A stretch of DNA of 64,000 nucleotides from Massariosphaeria phaeospora (Eukaryota > Ascomycota > Dothideomycetes > Pleosporales), in contig JAADJZ010000009.1 in assembly GCA_011032825.1 (NCBI GenBank), positions 1,302,001 through 1,366,000 on the forward strand. Direction: 5' to 3'. Below are positions 1 through 10,775 of the stretch, one piece after another; within the stretch, counting starts at the first letter, position 1; every line of letters begins with the position of its first letter. The notes below the pieces were generated by a model. The model worked only from the letters and a program-made list of their open reading frames with translations, did no database searches and was not told where the DNA came from. The position numbers were made by a program, and so were the translations under genes.

Positions 1-369
1 TCTTACCGGCTTACAACCCAACCACGTCTCCGAGTCAGCTCCGGACCCAATCAAGCCATCCCGTCTGGAGTAGCTTAACCAAATCCGTAAATCGTTAAAC
101 CGAATCAGGCATGGTCGTGAAGGAAGGGTAACGGCTCGGAAGATTGCAACATTATGACGTCGCTGAACGGATTGTTCATGGTTGGAAGGATCAGATGGTT
201 AGGTTTCGTACCGCCGCACGACCGCGTAGTTGGGAGATGACGAAAGGGATCGTGATGTAGCGCGTGGTAAGAGCCGTGGTACATATATGGCAGGGGCCGC
301 TGCAATTTTCCTTTCTCATCTTTCTCCAAGTCCTGTCAATTGACAACCACGCGGTTTCGTCTTCCCATC
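1..369. other. Upstream region of the hexose transporter
   Basis: No convincing gene is seen here. It is the 5' flank of the transporter that starts at 370, or at 340 if the upstream in-frame ATG is used. Short ORFs on both strands have no recognisable protein character. Confidence 0.5.
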
Positions 370-2157
370 ATGGCCACGTTAGGTCGCTCGCGGGGTCACT
401 CCCAGACCCCAAATGCCTCGACTTCGGACCCAGAAAAGCGACCTGTGATGCTGAAGACAGGTATACGCGAGCGCTTCCGGCCAAGGATTTTGGTTATGGG
501 AATTCTGGTTTCGATGGGCGGCTTTATTTTTGGCTACGATACAGGTGTGCTTGTCTAAAGATATGCGAGATGCTTTTATACTTATACGACGCAGGTCAAA
601 TTTCGGGATTTCTGGAAATGCACGATTTTTTGCAAAGATTTGCAGACACGAAAGACGAGAAAACTGGGGAGTTGGCATTTACCAATGGGAGATCAGGAAC
701 TATTGTTGCGCTTGTAAGTTTACTTGTAGTAACCAGTGATCCTTAAACCCTTAACTCGTGATCCTAATTTGCTGTAGCTGTCCATAGGTACCCTACTCGG
801 AGCTCTCATTGCCGCGCCTATCGCCGACAAGTTTGGGAGAAAAATCTCCATCTCCATCTGGAACATCGTTTTCTGCGTCGGTGTCGTTATCCAAATCGCC
901 ACGACAACAATATGGTACCAGATAGCTATAGGGCGCTGGGTAGCAGGCCTCGGGGTGGGGGGACTCTCTGTCTTAACCCCGATGTATCAGTCCGAGACTG
1001 CGCCTCGATACGTTCGTGGAGCGCTCGTCAGTTGCTACCAGCTCTTTATCACGCTCGGCATCCTTGTTGCATACTGTATCAATTACGGCACCGAAGCGAA
1101 CCCGACCGCGCGATCGTGGCGATTGCCAATGGGAATTGGGTTTATCTGGCCTTTGATCATGGGAACGGGAATGATATTCATGCGAGAGTCACCCCGCTGG
1201 GAATACCGCCAGGGGAAGATCGACAGCGCGAGAAAGACGATTGCTCTGAGCTATGGCGTGCCAGAAGATCATCCGGAAGTCCGGCGCGAGATGCGCGAAA
1301 TCAGAGAGAAGCTGGATGCTGAGACCGCGGGTGGAAGAAAACATCCCTGGCACGAGATATTCACTGGCCAGCGAATGTTTTACCGCACTCTACTCGGTGT
1401 CGCGCTCCAGGCTCTTCAACAACTTACGGGAGCAAATTTCTTCTTTTACTATGGGACGACCATATTTCAATCCATCGGCATTCCCAACTCTTTCCTCACC
1501 AGTATCATCCTCGGCGCTGTGAACTTCTTTACCACATTCCCCGGTCTTTATATTGTGGAGAAGTACGGCCGTCGTCCATCCTTGATCGCCGGGGCTCTGT
1601 GGATGTTCATGTGTTTCATGGTATTCGCATCGCTCGGCCATTTTGCGCTCGACCAGGAGGATCCAAGCCGGACCCAGAGCATCGGATACGTGATGATCAT
1701 CTTCGCCTGCTTGTTTATTGCAGCTTTCGCAATGACGTGGGGACCGACCATCTGGGTGGTCAATAGCGAGATCTATCCGAGTCGATATCGGGCGAAATGC
1801 ATGGCTCTCGCTACAGCTTCCAACTGGATTTTCAATTTTCTCATCTCGTTCTTCACACCCTACATCACGGGCGCCATTGACTATCGCTACGGATATGTCT
1901 TCGCGGCATGCAACTTTACAGCCGCTATCGTAGTGTATTTCTTCGTCTGCGAGACTCACGGACGGTCGCTGGAGGAAATCGACACCATGTATGTCATGGG
2001 TGTGAATCCTATCAAGAGCAAACACTGGCAGCCACCAGCGGATGACGATTTGCGGAAGACGGACGAGGCGGAAGGACAGTATGAGCAGAGGGATGAGAGT
2101 GTCATGCCGCGGAATGGGCCTGGCGTGAATTCGGAGGTATCAGGTGTTAGTAGGTGA
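370..2157 (+). CDS. MFS sugar (hexose) transporter
   Basis: Plasma-membrane sugar:proton symporter or facilitator of the MFS sugar-porter family. Exons 370-544, 595-713 and 778-2157 join in frame to 557 aa; an in-frame ATG at 340 would add ten residues. Visible family marks are GYDTG at the end of TM1 (split by intron 1), DKFGRK in the TM2-3 loop, RESPRW at the end of the first half, EKYGRR in the TM8-9 loop, and CETHGRSLEEID after TM12. The length and 12-TM pattern fit Hxt/high-affinity glucose transporters. The cytoplasmic tail (VNPIKSKHWQ onward) is hydrophilic and acidic. The substrate cannot be read from sequence; a monosaccharide is most likely. The TGA stop overlaps the first base of an inverted-repeat element, so the last residues may not be ancestral. 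Confidence 0.9.
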
Positions 2158-2242
2158 TCCTCTTGACAGCCTAAGGATTTTTAGCAATAGGTAGATAGTC
2201 TATCTCTATACCTACAAAGTCCTACTATATCTTATATACTAG
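2156..2242 (+). repeat. Left terminal inverted repeat
   Basis: Pairs imperfectly with the reverse complement of 3365-3444. Its first base lies inside the TGA stop codon of the hexose transporter. Confidence 0.7.
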
Positions 2243-2382
2243 ATAATGCCTAAGTAGATTTTGTAGAAGTAAGAGGGTAGACACTACGTATGCGCCTGTG
2301 TGAAATTTTTCACGCCGCCGCACCCTCCACACTTTTGCACTGCGCGCTCTTTACCGCATACCAACCCAACACTTCGTCCTCA

Positions 2383-2888
2383 ATGGCCGACCAGCAAGGC
2401 CCCACAGGCCTAGGTCTTACGCCCGACCAATGCGAGTCCGTCATCAAATACATGAACGAGGTGAGTTTTGCGACCAGAAATCCTAACAATCGCGGCAGTA
2501 CCGCGAGGCGATGGAGACAGCTATCTTAAGCATTGCTGCAACCCTAGGCGGCACCCCAGAGTCGCGTACAGTTGCCGGCGAGTTCGTGCGACAGGCTGGC
2601 AAGAGGAGTATGTACAGGACAATGCGAGCGCGTTGCATAACTAACCTAGTACAGCTGTAGCGTTAATCTACGCGCAAGTACTGACAAAGGAACTTTCTGT
2701 GTACGCGACTACTTCCAAGGACACTAATATAGCGGACGAGCCTACCCCTACACCGCTGAGCTGCGTCAAAGAGGTAGGAACTGCAACGCCGCTGTTTTTT
2801 TTCTAGCAAGCTAACGCAGTGTTATATTTAGGTAGTCGCTGACGAGGCTGTCACTAAGCACCTATCGTCAAGCACGCGTGCGACCTAG
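2383..2888 (+). CDS. Small four-exon ORF inside the inverted-repeat element
   Basis: Not recognised. Exons 2383-2460, 2499-2607, 2655-2773 and 2832-2888 join into one open frame of 120 aa starting MADQQGPTGLGLTPDQ and ending SSSTRAT. Introns are 38, 47 and 58 nt; the first is unusually short. Donors are GTGAGT, GTATGT and GTAGGA, and acceptors are CAG, CAG and TAG. Further exon-like sequence follows: 2970-2992 and 3038-3157 join across a 45-nt intron (GTAAGT, ACTAAC, TTAG) and encode KSKKLKL plus a short acidic stretch. An in-frame TAA just upstream separates it from this frame. It could be a captured host gene fragment or a decaying element gene. Expression is unknown. Confidence 0.35.
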
Positions 2889-3153
2889 GTAGGCCCGCTG
2901 CAATTACAACTAGTACACAGCGGCTGACAATCTAGGGATCGGGAGTTTCACCTAAGGTTCTCTAAGAGCGCAAGTCCAAGAAGCTAAAGCTGGTAAGTCT
3001 ACTATAGCACTGTATAAGGCTACAACTAACAACTTAGGTGCAGTTGGAGACTGAATCCGAGGTAGACGGCGCTGAGGATGCGGGCACTATTGGGTCTTCC
3101 GACGAAGATAACCATCGCGTCAAGGCAGTGGCGGTCCACCTCAACAAGTCAGT

Positions 3154-3326
3154 CTAGGTGGGTATCGGAAACGAATTATGTTATGCCAGGGCAGTGGTCA
3201 CGCAGCGAAGTTGATGCACCTTTCCTGTCACAATTCGTTTCCGATGCGCACCTAGGTAAGCCTTCACCTCTACGGGGCACCGCCCTGTCATGATTCGTCT
3301 CCGATCGATGCGCACCTTGGTAAGCC
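3154..3326. repeat. Nested ~35-bp inverted and direct repeats
   Basis: Three related copies are present: 3154-3189 (reverse orientation, CTAGGTGGGTATCGGAAACG), 3224-3263 and 3284-3326 (forward, CCTGTCA..ATTCGT.TCCGAT..GCGCACC). Copies two and three are direct repeats about 60 bp apart; copy one is inverted to them. Confidence 0.6.
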
Positions 3327-3364
3327 TATCCTCTCACCCACAAGCCATACCACACACAATACCT

Positions 3365-3444
3365 AGTATGCTAAATAGGACTTTGTAAAGATACGAATAG
3401 ACTATCTACATACTGCTAAAAACTGCTAGGCTGTCAAAAGGATC
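3365..3444 (-). repeat. Right terminal inverted repeat
   Basis: Read on the minus strand it begins GATCCTTTTGACAGCC and follows the left repeat to TAGCATACTA. The pairing stops at about 3444. Confidence 0.7.
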
Positions 3445-4058
3445 GCGAAATCTTCCACAACATCCGCAATAAATTCGGCTATAGAGGTGAGGCTGATATT
3501 TCCGAGGGGTAGTGGCCTTCAGGAGACGCCGTGCACGGTCCATTTCTCCTCTTCCCAGACCTCAACTCGCACCTCACTAACTTGGGCAATGTCACCACAC
3601 CTGGCCTTCCACTCTACATGAACATCTGAGCCTTGCTCGTTCCAGAGGTTTTCACCGACGTCTAGCCTGCCCAAGCCTCCCTATGCGAGTTCGTGTGTTG
3701 CACAGCTGCGCCACTAACACAGCCCCTCCAGACATTGATCCACTACATTCTTCACCGGTCCTGCCGAGATGCATTTCGGCGTGGATCCCTACCTCCGTTC
3801 TGCCTAGATGCAGACTCTACGCATATGATTCGAGCGCACTCGGGCTAGTTTGACCTATCACTGTCGTATCTAGCCCAAGGCTGAGTTCTGCCCAGCATTG
3901 GGCTACCTAGACAATGCCGCCATGACTATATGCCTGGAGCCTTTGCAGTCTTCTCATTCCTACTTTGATCTCCCTCAACTTCAGTTATTAACCGTCTCCC
4001 TACCAAACCCCCTTCCTTGACTCAAAGGTTACCTTCCATCGTTACTCGATGCTACTAG
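3445..4058 (+). pseudogene. Decayed gene debris
   Basis: No intact ORF. At 3441-3494 one frame reads DREIFHNIRNKFGYRGE, which resembles GELFTAIRNKYNNMRRK in the C-terminal part of the membrane protein at 4059-6795. Around 3525-3670 a frame reads HGPFLLFPDLNSHLTNL, interrupted by stops and shifts. This looks like a degraded copy of a related gene, cut by the element next to it. The assignment rests on one short match. Confidence 0.3.
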
Positions 4059-6795
4059 ATGGTCTCGTCCCAGCTTCTTGTTGGTATAGGCCAAGCGAGT
4101 GCGGGGTGGTCATCATGCGAGCTGAGGAGAGCCTATGCGGCTCAAGAGCGCAACAGTAACGATGTTCCGCCCACAAAGATGGAAGCAATGCTATCTGATG
4201 GCTCCGAGAAGAAGTCCCACCGAAACTCGCAGCCTTATGCGACTCTGTTCACCGTTACAGAAGCGAATCGAAACATACAAGATTTTGACAGTGCAGAACT
4301 TTGTACTGAAGCCCTCGAACGTAGCCTTCGAAGTGATCAATCCTCGATCCTATTCTTGAGAGGATATCCCTCGGCGAAGTGGCTGGCTACAATTGGCGCC
4401 GTTGGCAATATCGATCCCGGATTCTTTAACTTGCACTTCCGGTTCAGATCAAGAGCGAATTTCTTCTCTCTTCCAAGCCTCCCGACACCCTCGTGCCTGA
4501 ACACAACGATATCTCTTATGACGATTAGTGCGCTAGACTCAGGGTCTAGCGGAGCGGGAAGGAGTCAAACGCAGGCTACGTTGAAAGAACGCATGCGACA
4601 GCACCGCGAACATCTCCGATCAGACGTTGGACTCTCGGTCGGAGATGCTATAATCCGAGAGTGTTTTGCCTTCGACGGACTCTATATCATCACCAGGCAA
4701 GAGATATCTATTACGCTTTTTAGATCTGATTCCAACTGGGCTGGTAAGTATCAAAACTCAACATACACAGTAGCTCTGCTGATACCACAGAATAGCTCTA
4801 GTGTGCTGTGATACAGGAAACTATGAACCAGATAGATATCTGAACGATACCGCTGATCCATTCTTGGCCTCCTACATCAACGCAACGCCTTTCCCCCTCC
4901 CAGAAAATCGGAAAGGAGACTGGCCTCAATATTACAAGCCTCTTATACCAAGTAACTACGGGGAGGGTCTTGAGCCCGCTCTGATCAAAAAGTCACCTTG
5001 GCACGGCTTGCTACAAATCTACGAGCTGGCTCTCTTCTCTCAAGTACAATTCTTGAACCTTGCCGAGTCAAAGTTGGAAGAATTGCGAGTTTCAATGTTC
5101 GAAGGAGACAGCGACCTAGGCAGTACCAAGGAGATATTGTATGTTGGTGGTTTAGCGAAGCATCTGCAGTCTGAACTAGGCAATGCTGCTTTCGTTATAA
5201 AAAATAAGGAGCAAACAGCTTGGTACTCGGATGCTAAACTTTCAATAACCGAGAAGGAGACCGTGGAGAACCTAGCCAAGGATATTGCGTATCTCGAGAC
5301 TCGGTCAGCATTGCTTGCAGAGCGATGCCAAGCTTTCGCCGACATGTCCATAAACATGGCTACGATCACTGAATCGCGGAAGGCCTTAGAACAGGCGGAA
5401 ACTTTAAGACGGTTGACGCTTCTGGCAACCTTTTTCATTCCTATTTCTTTGACGGCGTCACTTTTTGGCATGAATTTCACAGAGCTGCCGCAGTACCGGC
5501 ATCGTCGTATCACAATCTTCCTGGTCTTGGTCCCGATCTTGCTAACGATTGCACTAATGCTCCCGAAAAGCTTCATGCGTCGATTGCGTTATGTCACGGC
5601 TTCATTGTTTACACCGGAATTGATCATTGGGCGACCTTGTACTCCACCTGTAGTCCGCCGGGGATTTGTGAGGGTGAACTGGACATGTGTAAGTTTTCCA
5701 CACTTTAGCACAATCATTGCAAGCAAAAGGTTAACCTTCCCAGGAATGTGGCGATGAGCTGTATACCGATTTTCCCCAAACTAAATATGTCGAAATCGAT
5801 AGATTTTGCCAGTCCTTGGGTATTTCCCGACCATCACATACGTCGCATGGAAAGTACCGCCGTTCATCATCTTCCAAAAGTCATAGCCGCCTCCATTCGG
5901 TGCATTCGAACGAAAAATCGCCCACCACACCGTCGATATCAGCAACTCCGTCATTACTTGGTCAGCCGTCAAACGGGGTTCCGTCCAGGACCGGTAGTCC
6001 GTCCAAGACAGTAGGCCCGAGATATTTAGAGCTATGCGTTAACGTAGGATCCATAAATCGGCAACTCATCGAGCTAGACCTTGCGGGTATAACGTCAGAT
6101 GGCGAGCTGTTCACCGCGATAAGAAACAAATATAACAACATGCGGCGTAAATCATTTCCACACAATCTTTGGACAAGGCCTGCGAAACTCAAATATATCA
6201 AGGTGAGTTCCTAATCACAAATCTGCTTTTGTTGCACCTGTACAGCAGGTCGTCTTGCCGAATCCGTACTGTTTTCTCCTCTGGATTATCATGTCAAAAA
6301 GCTGACAGTAGTATATCAAAGTTCCAACTTGAGGACTCCCATCGCGTATGGGTTATTGAAGATAATCCACCTCCGTTTTCAGAAATTTGCGCCGGACGAT
6401 ACCAGTACGAGCCGCCATCAATGCCTAAAGAAGCCTTTTTCCACTACTTCACAAAATCTAGCCCCTATACCCACACCAGGCAACATTGGATCGATCACCT
6501 ACCCATAAAGCTTCATTCCAGCATTCGAGACCGTGACCCGAGTTCCGCATTGAATCCTCCATTTTCTCAAGCTATCATGCCAACTGCATGGGGCATTCTA
6601 ATCGAAGAAGAGTTGAATCACAAGAAGGTGTTTTGGATTCTGATTATCCCGCTTGTAATTGTGTCGGTTGGATTTACGGCTATTTGGGCATGGTGTGCGG
6701 ATAGTCGGACGGAGGGGGTTACTGCGGGGGCGCTTTTCGCTACGCTTTTGGCGGTGTTGGTGGTTGGTATGTATAAATGGTTTGAGCAGATGTAA
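4059..6795 (+). CDS. CorA-like membrane protein fused to a second fungal domain
   Basis: Exons 4059-4743, 4796-5688, 5744-6202 and 6322-6795 give 836 aa; the start could instead be the ATG near 4180. The first ~490 residues follow fungal CorA-like Mg2+-transporter proteins: a soluble helical domain, then a hydrophobic segment with the GMN signature (SLFGMNF, about residue 453) and a second TM (about 468-487). From about residue 520 a different module starts with WTCECG and a D-F pair, a serine-rich linker, then ELCVNVGS and GELFTAIRNKY. This is a fungal family I recognise only by pattern. Two more TM segments lie near 783-805 and 814-834. Both halves are in frame across intron 2, so I read one gene. 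Two adjacent genes misjoined is the alternative. Transport activity is inferred, not shown. Confidence 0.65.
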
Positions 6796-7127
6796 AAGAT
6801 GAATGCCACAGTTCAAAGCCTAAGCTACTGATTCGACAAGCCGGATACGAAATAGTACGTACACGGTATGAGCATGAGTCTTACCCGAAAACCTAACCGG
6901 CACATCCTACATATGCCAAAGTATTATGTACACACAAAAATCGGCGTGGAAAGCGATCTGCTCTTCATATTTGGTAAGATGTACGTATTCATGTTACTAA
7001 AACCGAAGTGTGGCGTAAAGTGGCTGAACGCCACAGTAATCGTCATGGAGCTCCGACACTCGGTAATCTTCTCCTCCATACCTAGTTTCATCCACGCACC
7101 AACTCATACTAACCAACAACCAACACA
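6796..7127. other. Intergenic spacer
   Basis: No gene recognised. This is the 3' flank of the CorA-like gene and the promoter of the rhodanese gene. Confidence 0.5.
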
Positions 7128-7550
7128 ATGACTCCTCCCCAAGAACTCCTAATAGACGTCCGCAGCCCCGCCGAATTCGCCACAGGCGCCCTCGCCACCA
7201 ACACCACCTCGGCCGTAAACATCGAATACCAACTAATCGACCAGCTACCCCAAATATACTCTGCCCGCGGTATCGAGGTTGGCAAATCCGACGCGATTAC
7301 GCTGTATTGTCGGTCGGGGAGGAGGTCGAACCTTGCGCTGCAGACGCTGAAGGGGTTGGGGTATACAAATGTTAGGGATATTGGGGGTTGGGATGATGCG
7401 GGTAGGGCGTTGAGGGAGGAGATGGAGAGGAGGGATAGAGGGAGTGGGAGTGGGGCGGTGGCTGGGAAGGTTGGGGATGAGGGGAGGATGAGGGAGAGGA
7501 GGGAGAAGGCGGTTGGGGCGCTGTTGGCGGGGTTGAAGGGGTTGGAGTAG
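7128..7550 (+). CDS. Single-domain rhodanese-like protein
   Basis: Intronless, 140 aa. It starts with ELLIDVRSPAEF, the usual rhodanese opening, and carries the active-site loop YCRSGRRS with the persulfide-forming cysteine, followed by GYTNVRDIGGW. Rhodanese domains move sulfane sulfur to acceptors such as cyanide or thiols. This one is short and cytosolic-looking, with no signal or targeting peptide. The last ~35 residues are charged and low-complexity (RDRGSGSGAVAGK). The true substrate is unknown. Confidence 0.85.
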   Translation: MTPPQELLIDVRSPAEFATGALATNTTSAVNIEYQLIDQLPQIYSARGIEVGKSDAITLYCRSGRRSNLALQTLKGLGYTNVRDIGGWDDAGRALREEMERRDRGSGSGAVAGKVGDEGRMRERREKAVGALLAGLKGLE

Positions 7551-8473
7551 GAAGGGGAAGCGGGAGAAGAGATGATGCAAAGAGAGGCTACACTACCTCA
7601 CACTGAATAGCAGCTTCAGTGGTGGGAGGAGCACCAGCTGGCACAGGTCTAGGAGGGTAGGCGCCAGACGGAGAGAGTGCGCTCCACAAAACGACCACCC
7701 ATTCAGTTTACGCTGAAAATAATCGAGGCTCCCTCGCTATGAGCTCGCGAAGACTTGTCTAATGGAGGCAAACAACATGTATTGGTGCCTGGGATGACCC
7801 ACACCATTTCCCGGTCGATGTCTACCAGTAACATCGTATGCAGTAGGATGGCCTGGCCAGAAGGCGTTCAAGCAAAGAAACGTTTAGATTCATGGACCTC
7901 GGGTTGAATACTCGACAAGTGGGGAGGGGGAAGAAACAAGACGACCTAAGTTGGCTTTGAGTTTGGGCACGGCTCACTTCGTCGGAGAGGCAAACTATCT
8001 GTCAAGTGTGGGCCATGTTGAAGAACGTGTTATCTTGGGGATTGAGGATGACGAGAAACACTAGTTCTCTTGATTGACACTTGGAAGGCTTGCAATCCAG
8101 CTTCGCACAATCAGGAGGTAATGAGTAAGTAGCAGAGGGCATAGAAGATAGGTGGGAACTTTATGCTTTTATCTAGGACAGCTTGTCATCAAGACATTCA
8201 AAGCACTTGTAGACTACAGAAATGCCTGGCTTCTTCATCCGTATATACATCTAGTGGCAGGTCCGAAGTACTCCATATGGACCTCGGCATCGGCAGCTGC
8301 AGGTGTCATCTGTCAAGCACGTGGCCCGTGCCAACCTTAGCTCTCCCCAGAAACCCCACGCCTATTCACAGCTCACCGTCCCCATTCTCCGCTTCTCCGT
8401 AACTTGCTCCACACTTCGTCCTTTCTCACCATTTTTGTTATGGTCCGCCACACCTCATAGCCTCGATTGCATC
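7551..8473. other. Intergenic region
   Basis: Nothing gene-like recognised in about 920 bp between the rhodanese and the malonyl transacylase. Pyrimidine-rich sequence just upstream of 8474 (about 8340-8470) fits the leader of the next gene. Confidence 0.5.
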
Positions 8474-9751
8474 ATGCCGACCTCCTTCGCCCCAGCAAAA
8501 CAACAGCTCGCTATTATGCTTCCGCGGACGTGTACCCGCTGCGGGGGTCTGCGGGCAGCTGGCCGAAGCCAGCGATGGATGAGCAGTACGCAGGCACCAA
8601 AGCGGCCGAAGACTGCTATATTCTTCCCAGGTACGCCGCACTCTATACTGCTTCTCGCAATCTTCGACTAACACATCGCAGGGCAGGGCGTTCAACGTGT
8701 TGGCATGATTACTCCCTGGCTCGAAGCCTTCCCCTCCACCGTAAAGCCCATCCTCGAAGAGATCGACTCGACCCTCAACCTCCCCCTCACCAACATCATA
8801 GCCTCTAGCACCAATGCCCAGCTCACGCAAACCGAAAATGCACAGCCCGCCATCATGGCAACTTCGATCCTGATCCTGCGCGTCATGGAGAAGGAATTCG
8901 GGTTCAAGACGGCCGATAGAGTGGACATCACATTGGGCCACTCCCTCGGCGAATTTGCCGCCCTGGTTGCCGGCGGCTACCTCACGTTCCACGATGCACT
9001 CAAGATGATCCGGCGCCGCGCCGAGGAGATGTCGCGCTGCAGCCGCGACGCCGTGTCACAGGAAGGCGGCGAATTCGGCATGATCGCCCTCGTCTGCGAG
9101 TCGGAAGAGCGCATGCACGCGCTCGTCTCGGGCATCCGCGACTTCCTGGAACTCTCCTCGCCTGGCTCCAAGAGCGACTCGGCCGTCGATATCCCCGCCG
9201 TGCAGCAAGTCCTCATCGCGAACATCAACAGCAAGAACCAGATTGTGCTGAGTGGCAGCATTGAGCGCATCAAGACGCTGTTGACGAATCTAAGGCAGTT
9301 CGGGGGCCATGATCCGCGCCATGTGCGGTTGAAGTGCGATAGCCCATTTCATAGCCCGTTGATGAAGCCCGCGCAAGAAGTCATGAAGAAGATCTTGTAT
9401 GAGGAGAGGGCGGATGGGAGGGACCTTGTCACATGGCCCGGCGTTATGCCGTGTATATCGAATGTTAGTGGGAGACCGTTCCAGTCGAAAGAGCAGCTGA
9501 AAGATCTACTGTCACGGAGCTGCGTGGAGACGGTGCAGTGGTGGCGGTCAATAAAATATCTCCACGAGGAGGAGCTAGTGAAGAGGTACGTTGGGATTGG
9601 ACCCGGCAAAGTCGGAAGGAATTTAGTGGGTAAAGAAGTGGGGATGAAGGGTGCGGTGAAGGGTGGTGGCGTCTGGGGAATCACGAGCCCGAAGGAGATG
9701 GAGGAGGTGGTAAGGGCGCTCGACGATACGGAGAGTGTGGAGGAAGATTGA
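8474..9751 (+). CDS. MCT1: Malonyl-CoA:acyl carrier protein transacylase, mitochondrial
   Basis: Transfers malonyl groups from CoA to the mitochondrial acyl carrier protein, feeding type II fatty acid synthesis (octanoate/lipoate supply). Exons 8474-8630 and 8682-9751 give 408 aa. Intron 1 falls inside the FFPGQG motif. The nucleophile serine sits in GHSLGEFAAL and the catalytic histidine in SPFHSPLM. QNAQPAIM-type sequence (ENAQPAIM) and the C-terminal GPGKV match FabD proteins. The N-terminus is arginine-rich and amphipathic (LPRTCTRCGG, AAGRSQRW), as expected for a mitochondrial presequence. An alternative start at residue 15 would keep most of it. Confidence 0.9.
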
Positions 9752-10680
9752 AGAGCCGCTCAACAGAACTTGCATAGATGGAAGGCTAGGCAAGCTCACT
9801 GAGGCAACGGCGGGAGAAGCTAGGCGCTGTAGTGTTGTGCTTGTCGTAGGGCTTCTGAAAGAAAAGCCTGCTGGAAGAAATACCGAGAGACGGGAGTTAG
9901 CATACCAATCCACGAACAAGAGGTCTTCACTGCGCCAGCTCGCTTTCTGAGTGCTTATACGAACAACGGCTTGACGAAACTACTCAGTGCGATCGTCTGC
10001 TGCAGATTCCGGCAGAGTGGATATCCGATGTTATGTTGCAGGCACCCAATATTGCGCCGGCCATGCCGGCCACTCTTCTGTCGTGACTACTATCGGTACA
10101 GAACGATTGCTAACGCGCATGTACACGACCTCAATTCCTCCCGATAGCGGCAATAAGTGGGAGAATGCTCAGCAAGAGTGCCAGCTATAAGTGCAAGAGC
10201 AGCTATACCACCTGCTCGCATCGACATCAACACGCTCAAATACCGCCACCCCAGTGCCCATTATCCACGACGCGACTTATGCCCGACCCAGCAAAAAGCC
10301 TTCCACCAGCAGCTCCAACGACTAAGAACACCCTAGTTGCATTTTGGGTTGTGTTGCGCGGAATCCGCGCCGCATAAATGGTCACCCACCACGAAAACTC
10401 ACGATGTCGACCGCTTAAGTGAAATCAGGCCAACGTCACCGCGTCACCGGCGCTCCCAACCTCCCTTTTTTCGGGCGAACCAGCGTCAGGGCGATATGAC
10501 CCGAGCTTTTTGGCGACGCACATAAAGGCTCTGCGGAGGGGAAATTCTGTCGATTGCTGCGACTCGACTCTTACGACACCAAACACCAAACACCACCTAC
10601 AGATCGGTCTGTTGGAACGTTTACGGCTTCGAGTGTATCTGACTGCTTGTTGTCTACGGGTTCCTGCTTCCTGTTCTTGC

Positions 10681-10765
10681 CTCCGGCTTTCTGCGTCTTT
10701 GCCTCCGGATTCCTGCGTCGAGTCTCCGGATTCCTGCTTCGAGTCTCCGGATTCCTGCTTCTGCT
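10681..10765 (+). repeat. 21-bp tandem repeat, four copies
   Basis: Units start CTCCGG at 10681, 10703, 10724 and 10745, with consensus CTCCGGATTCCTGCTTCGAG. The first copy is the most diverged and the last merges into the next repeat. It lies in the presumed 5' leader of the BTB gene. Confidence 0.85.
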
Positions 10766-10775
10766 TCCAGCTTCC

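Larger units (their letters stand above)
2156..3444. mobile_element. 1.29-kb element bounded by long terminal inverted repeats
   Basis: The left end (about 2156-2242, beginning GATCCTCTTGACAGCCTA) matches the reverse complement of the right end (about 3365-3444) over roughly 80 bp with scattered mismatches. Shared blocks include TTGACAGCCTA, GTAGATAGTCTAT and ACAAAGTCCTA. Long inverted ends at this spacing are typical of a non-autonomous or decayed DNA transposon. No transposase domain is recognisable inside and no clear target-site duplication flanks it (left flank TTAGTAGGT, right flank GCGAAATCT), so the superfamily is open. The interior carries a small spliced ORF and nested short repeats. 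Confidence 0.65.

Noticed and set aside
1390..2025. 211-aa ORF antisense to the hexose transporter
   Set aside because: Mirrors the codon bias of the transporter's coding strand; no start context, splice logic or protein features of its own.
3365..3444. Calling the element a Tc1/mariner or hAT transposon
   Set aside because: No TA or 8-bp duplication and no transposase motif; the class is left open.
8438..8992. 184-aa ORF antisense to the malonyl transacylase
   Set aside because: Runs across the real gene's intron and first exons; composition is a shadow.
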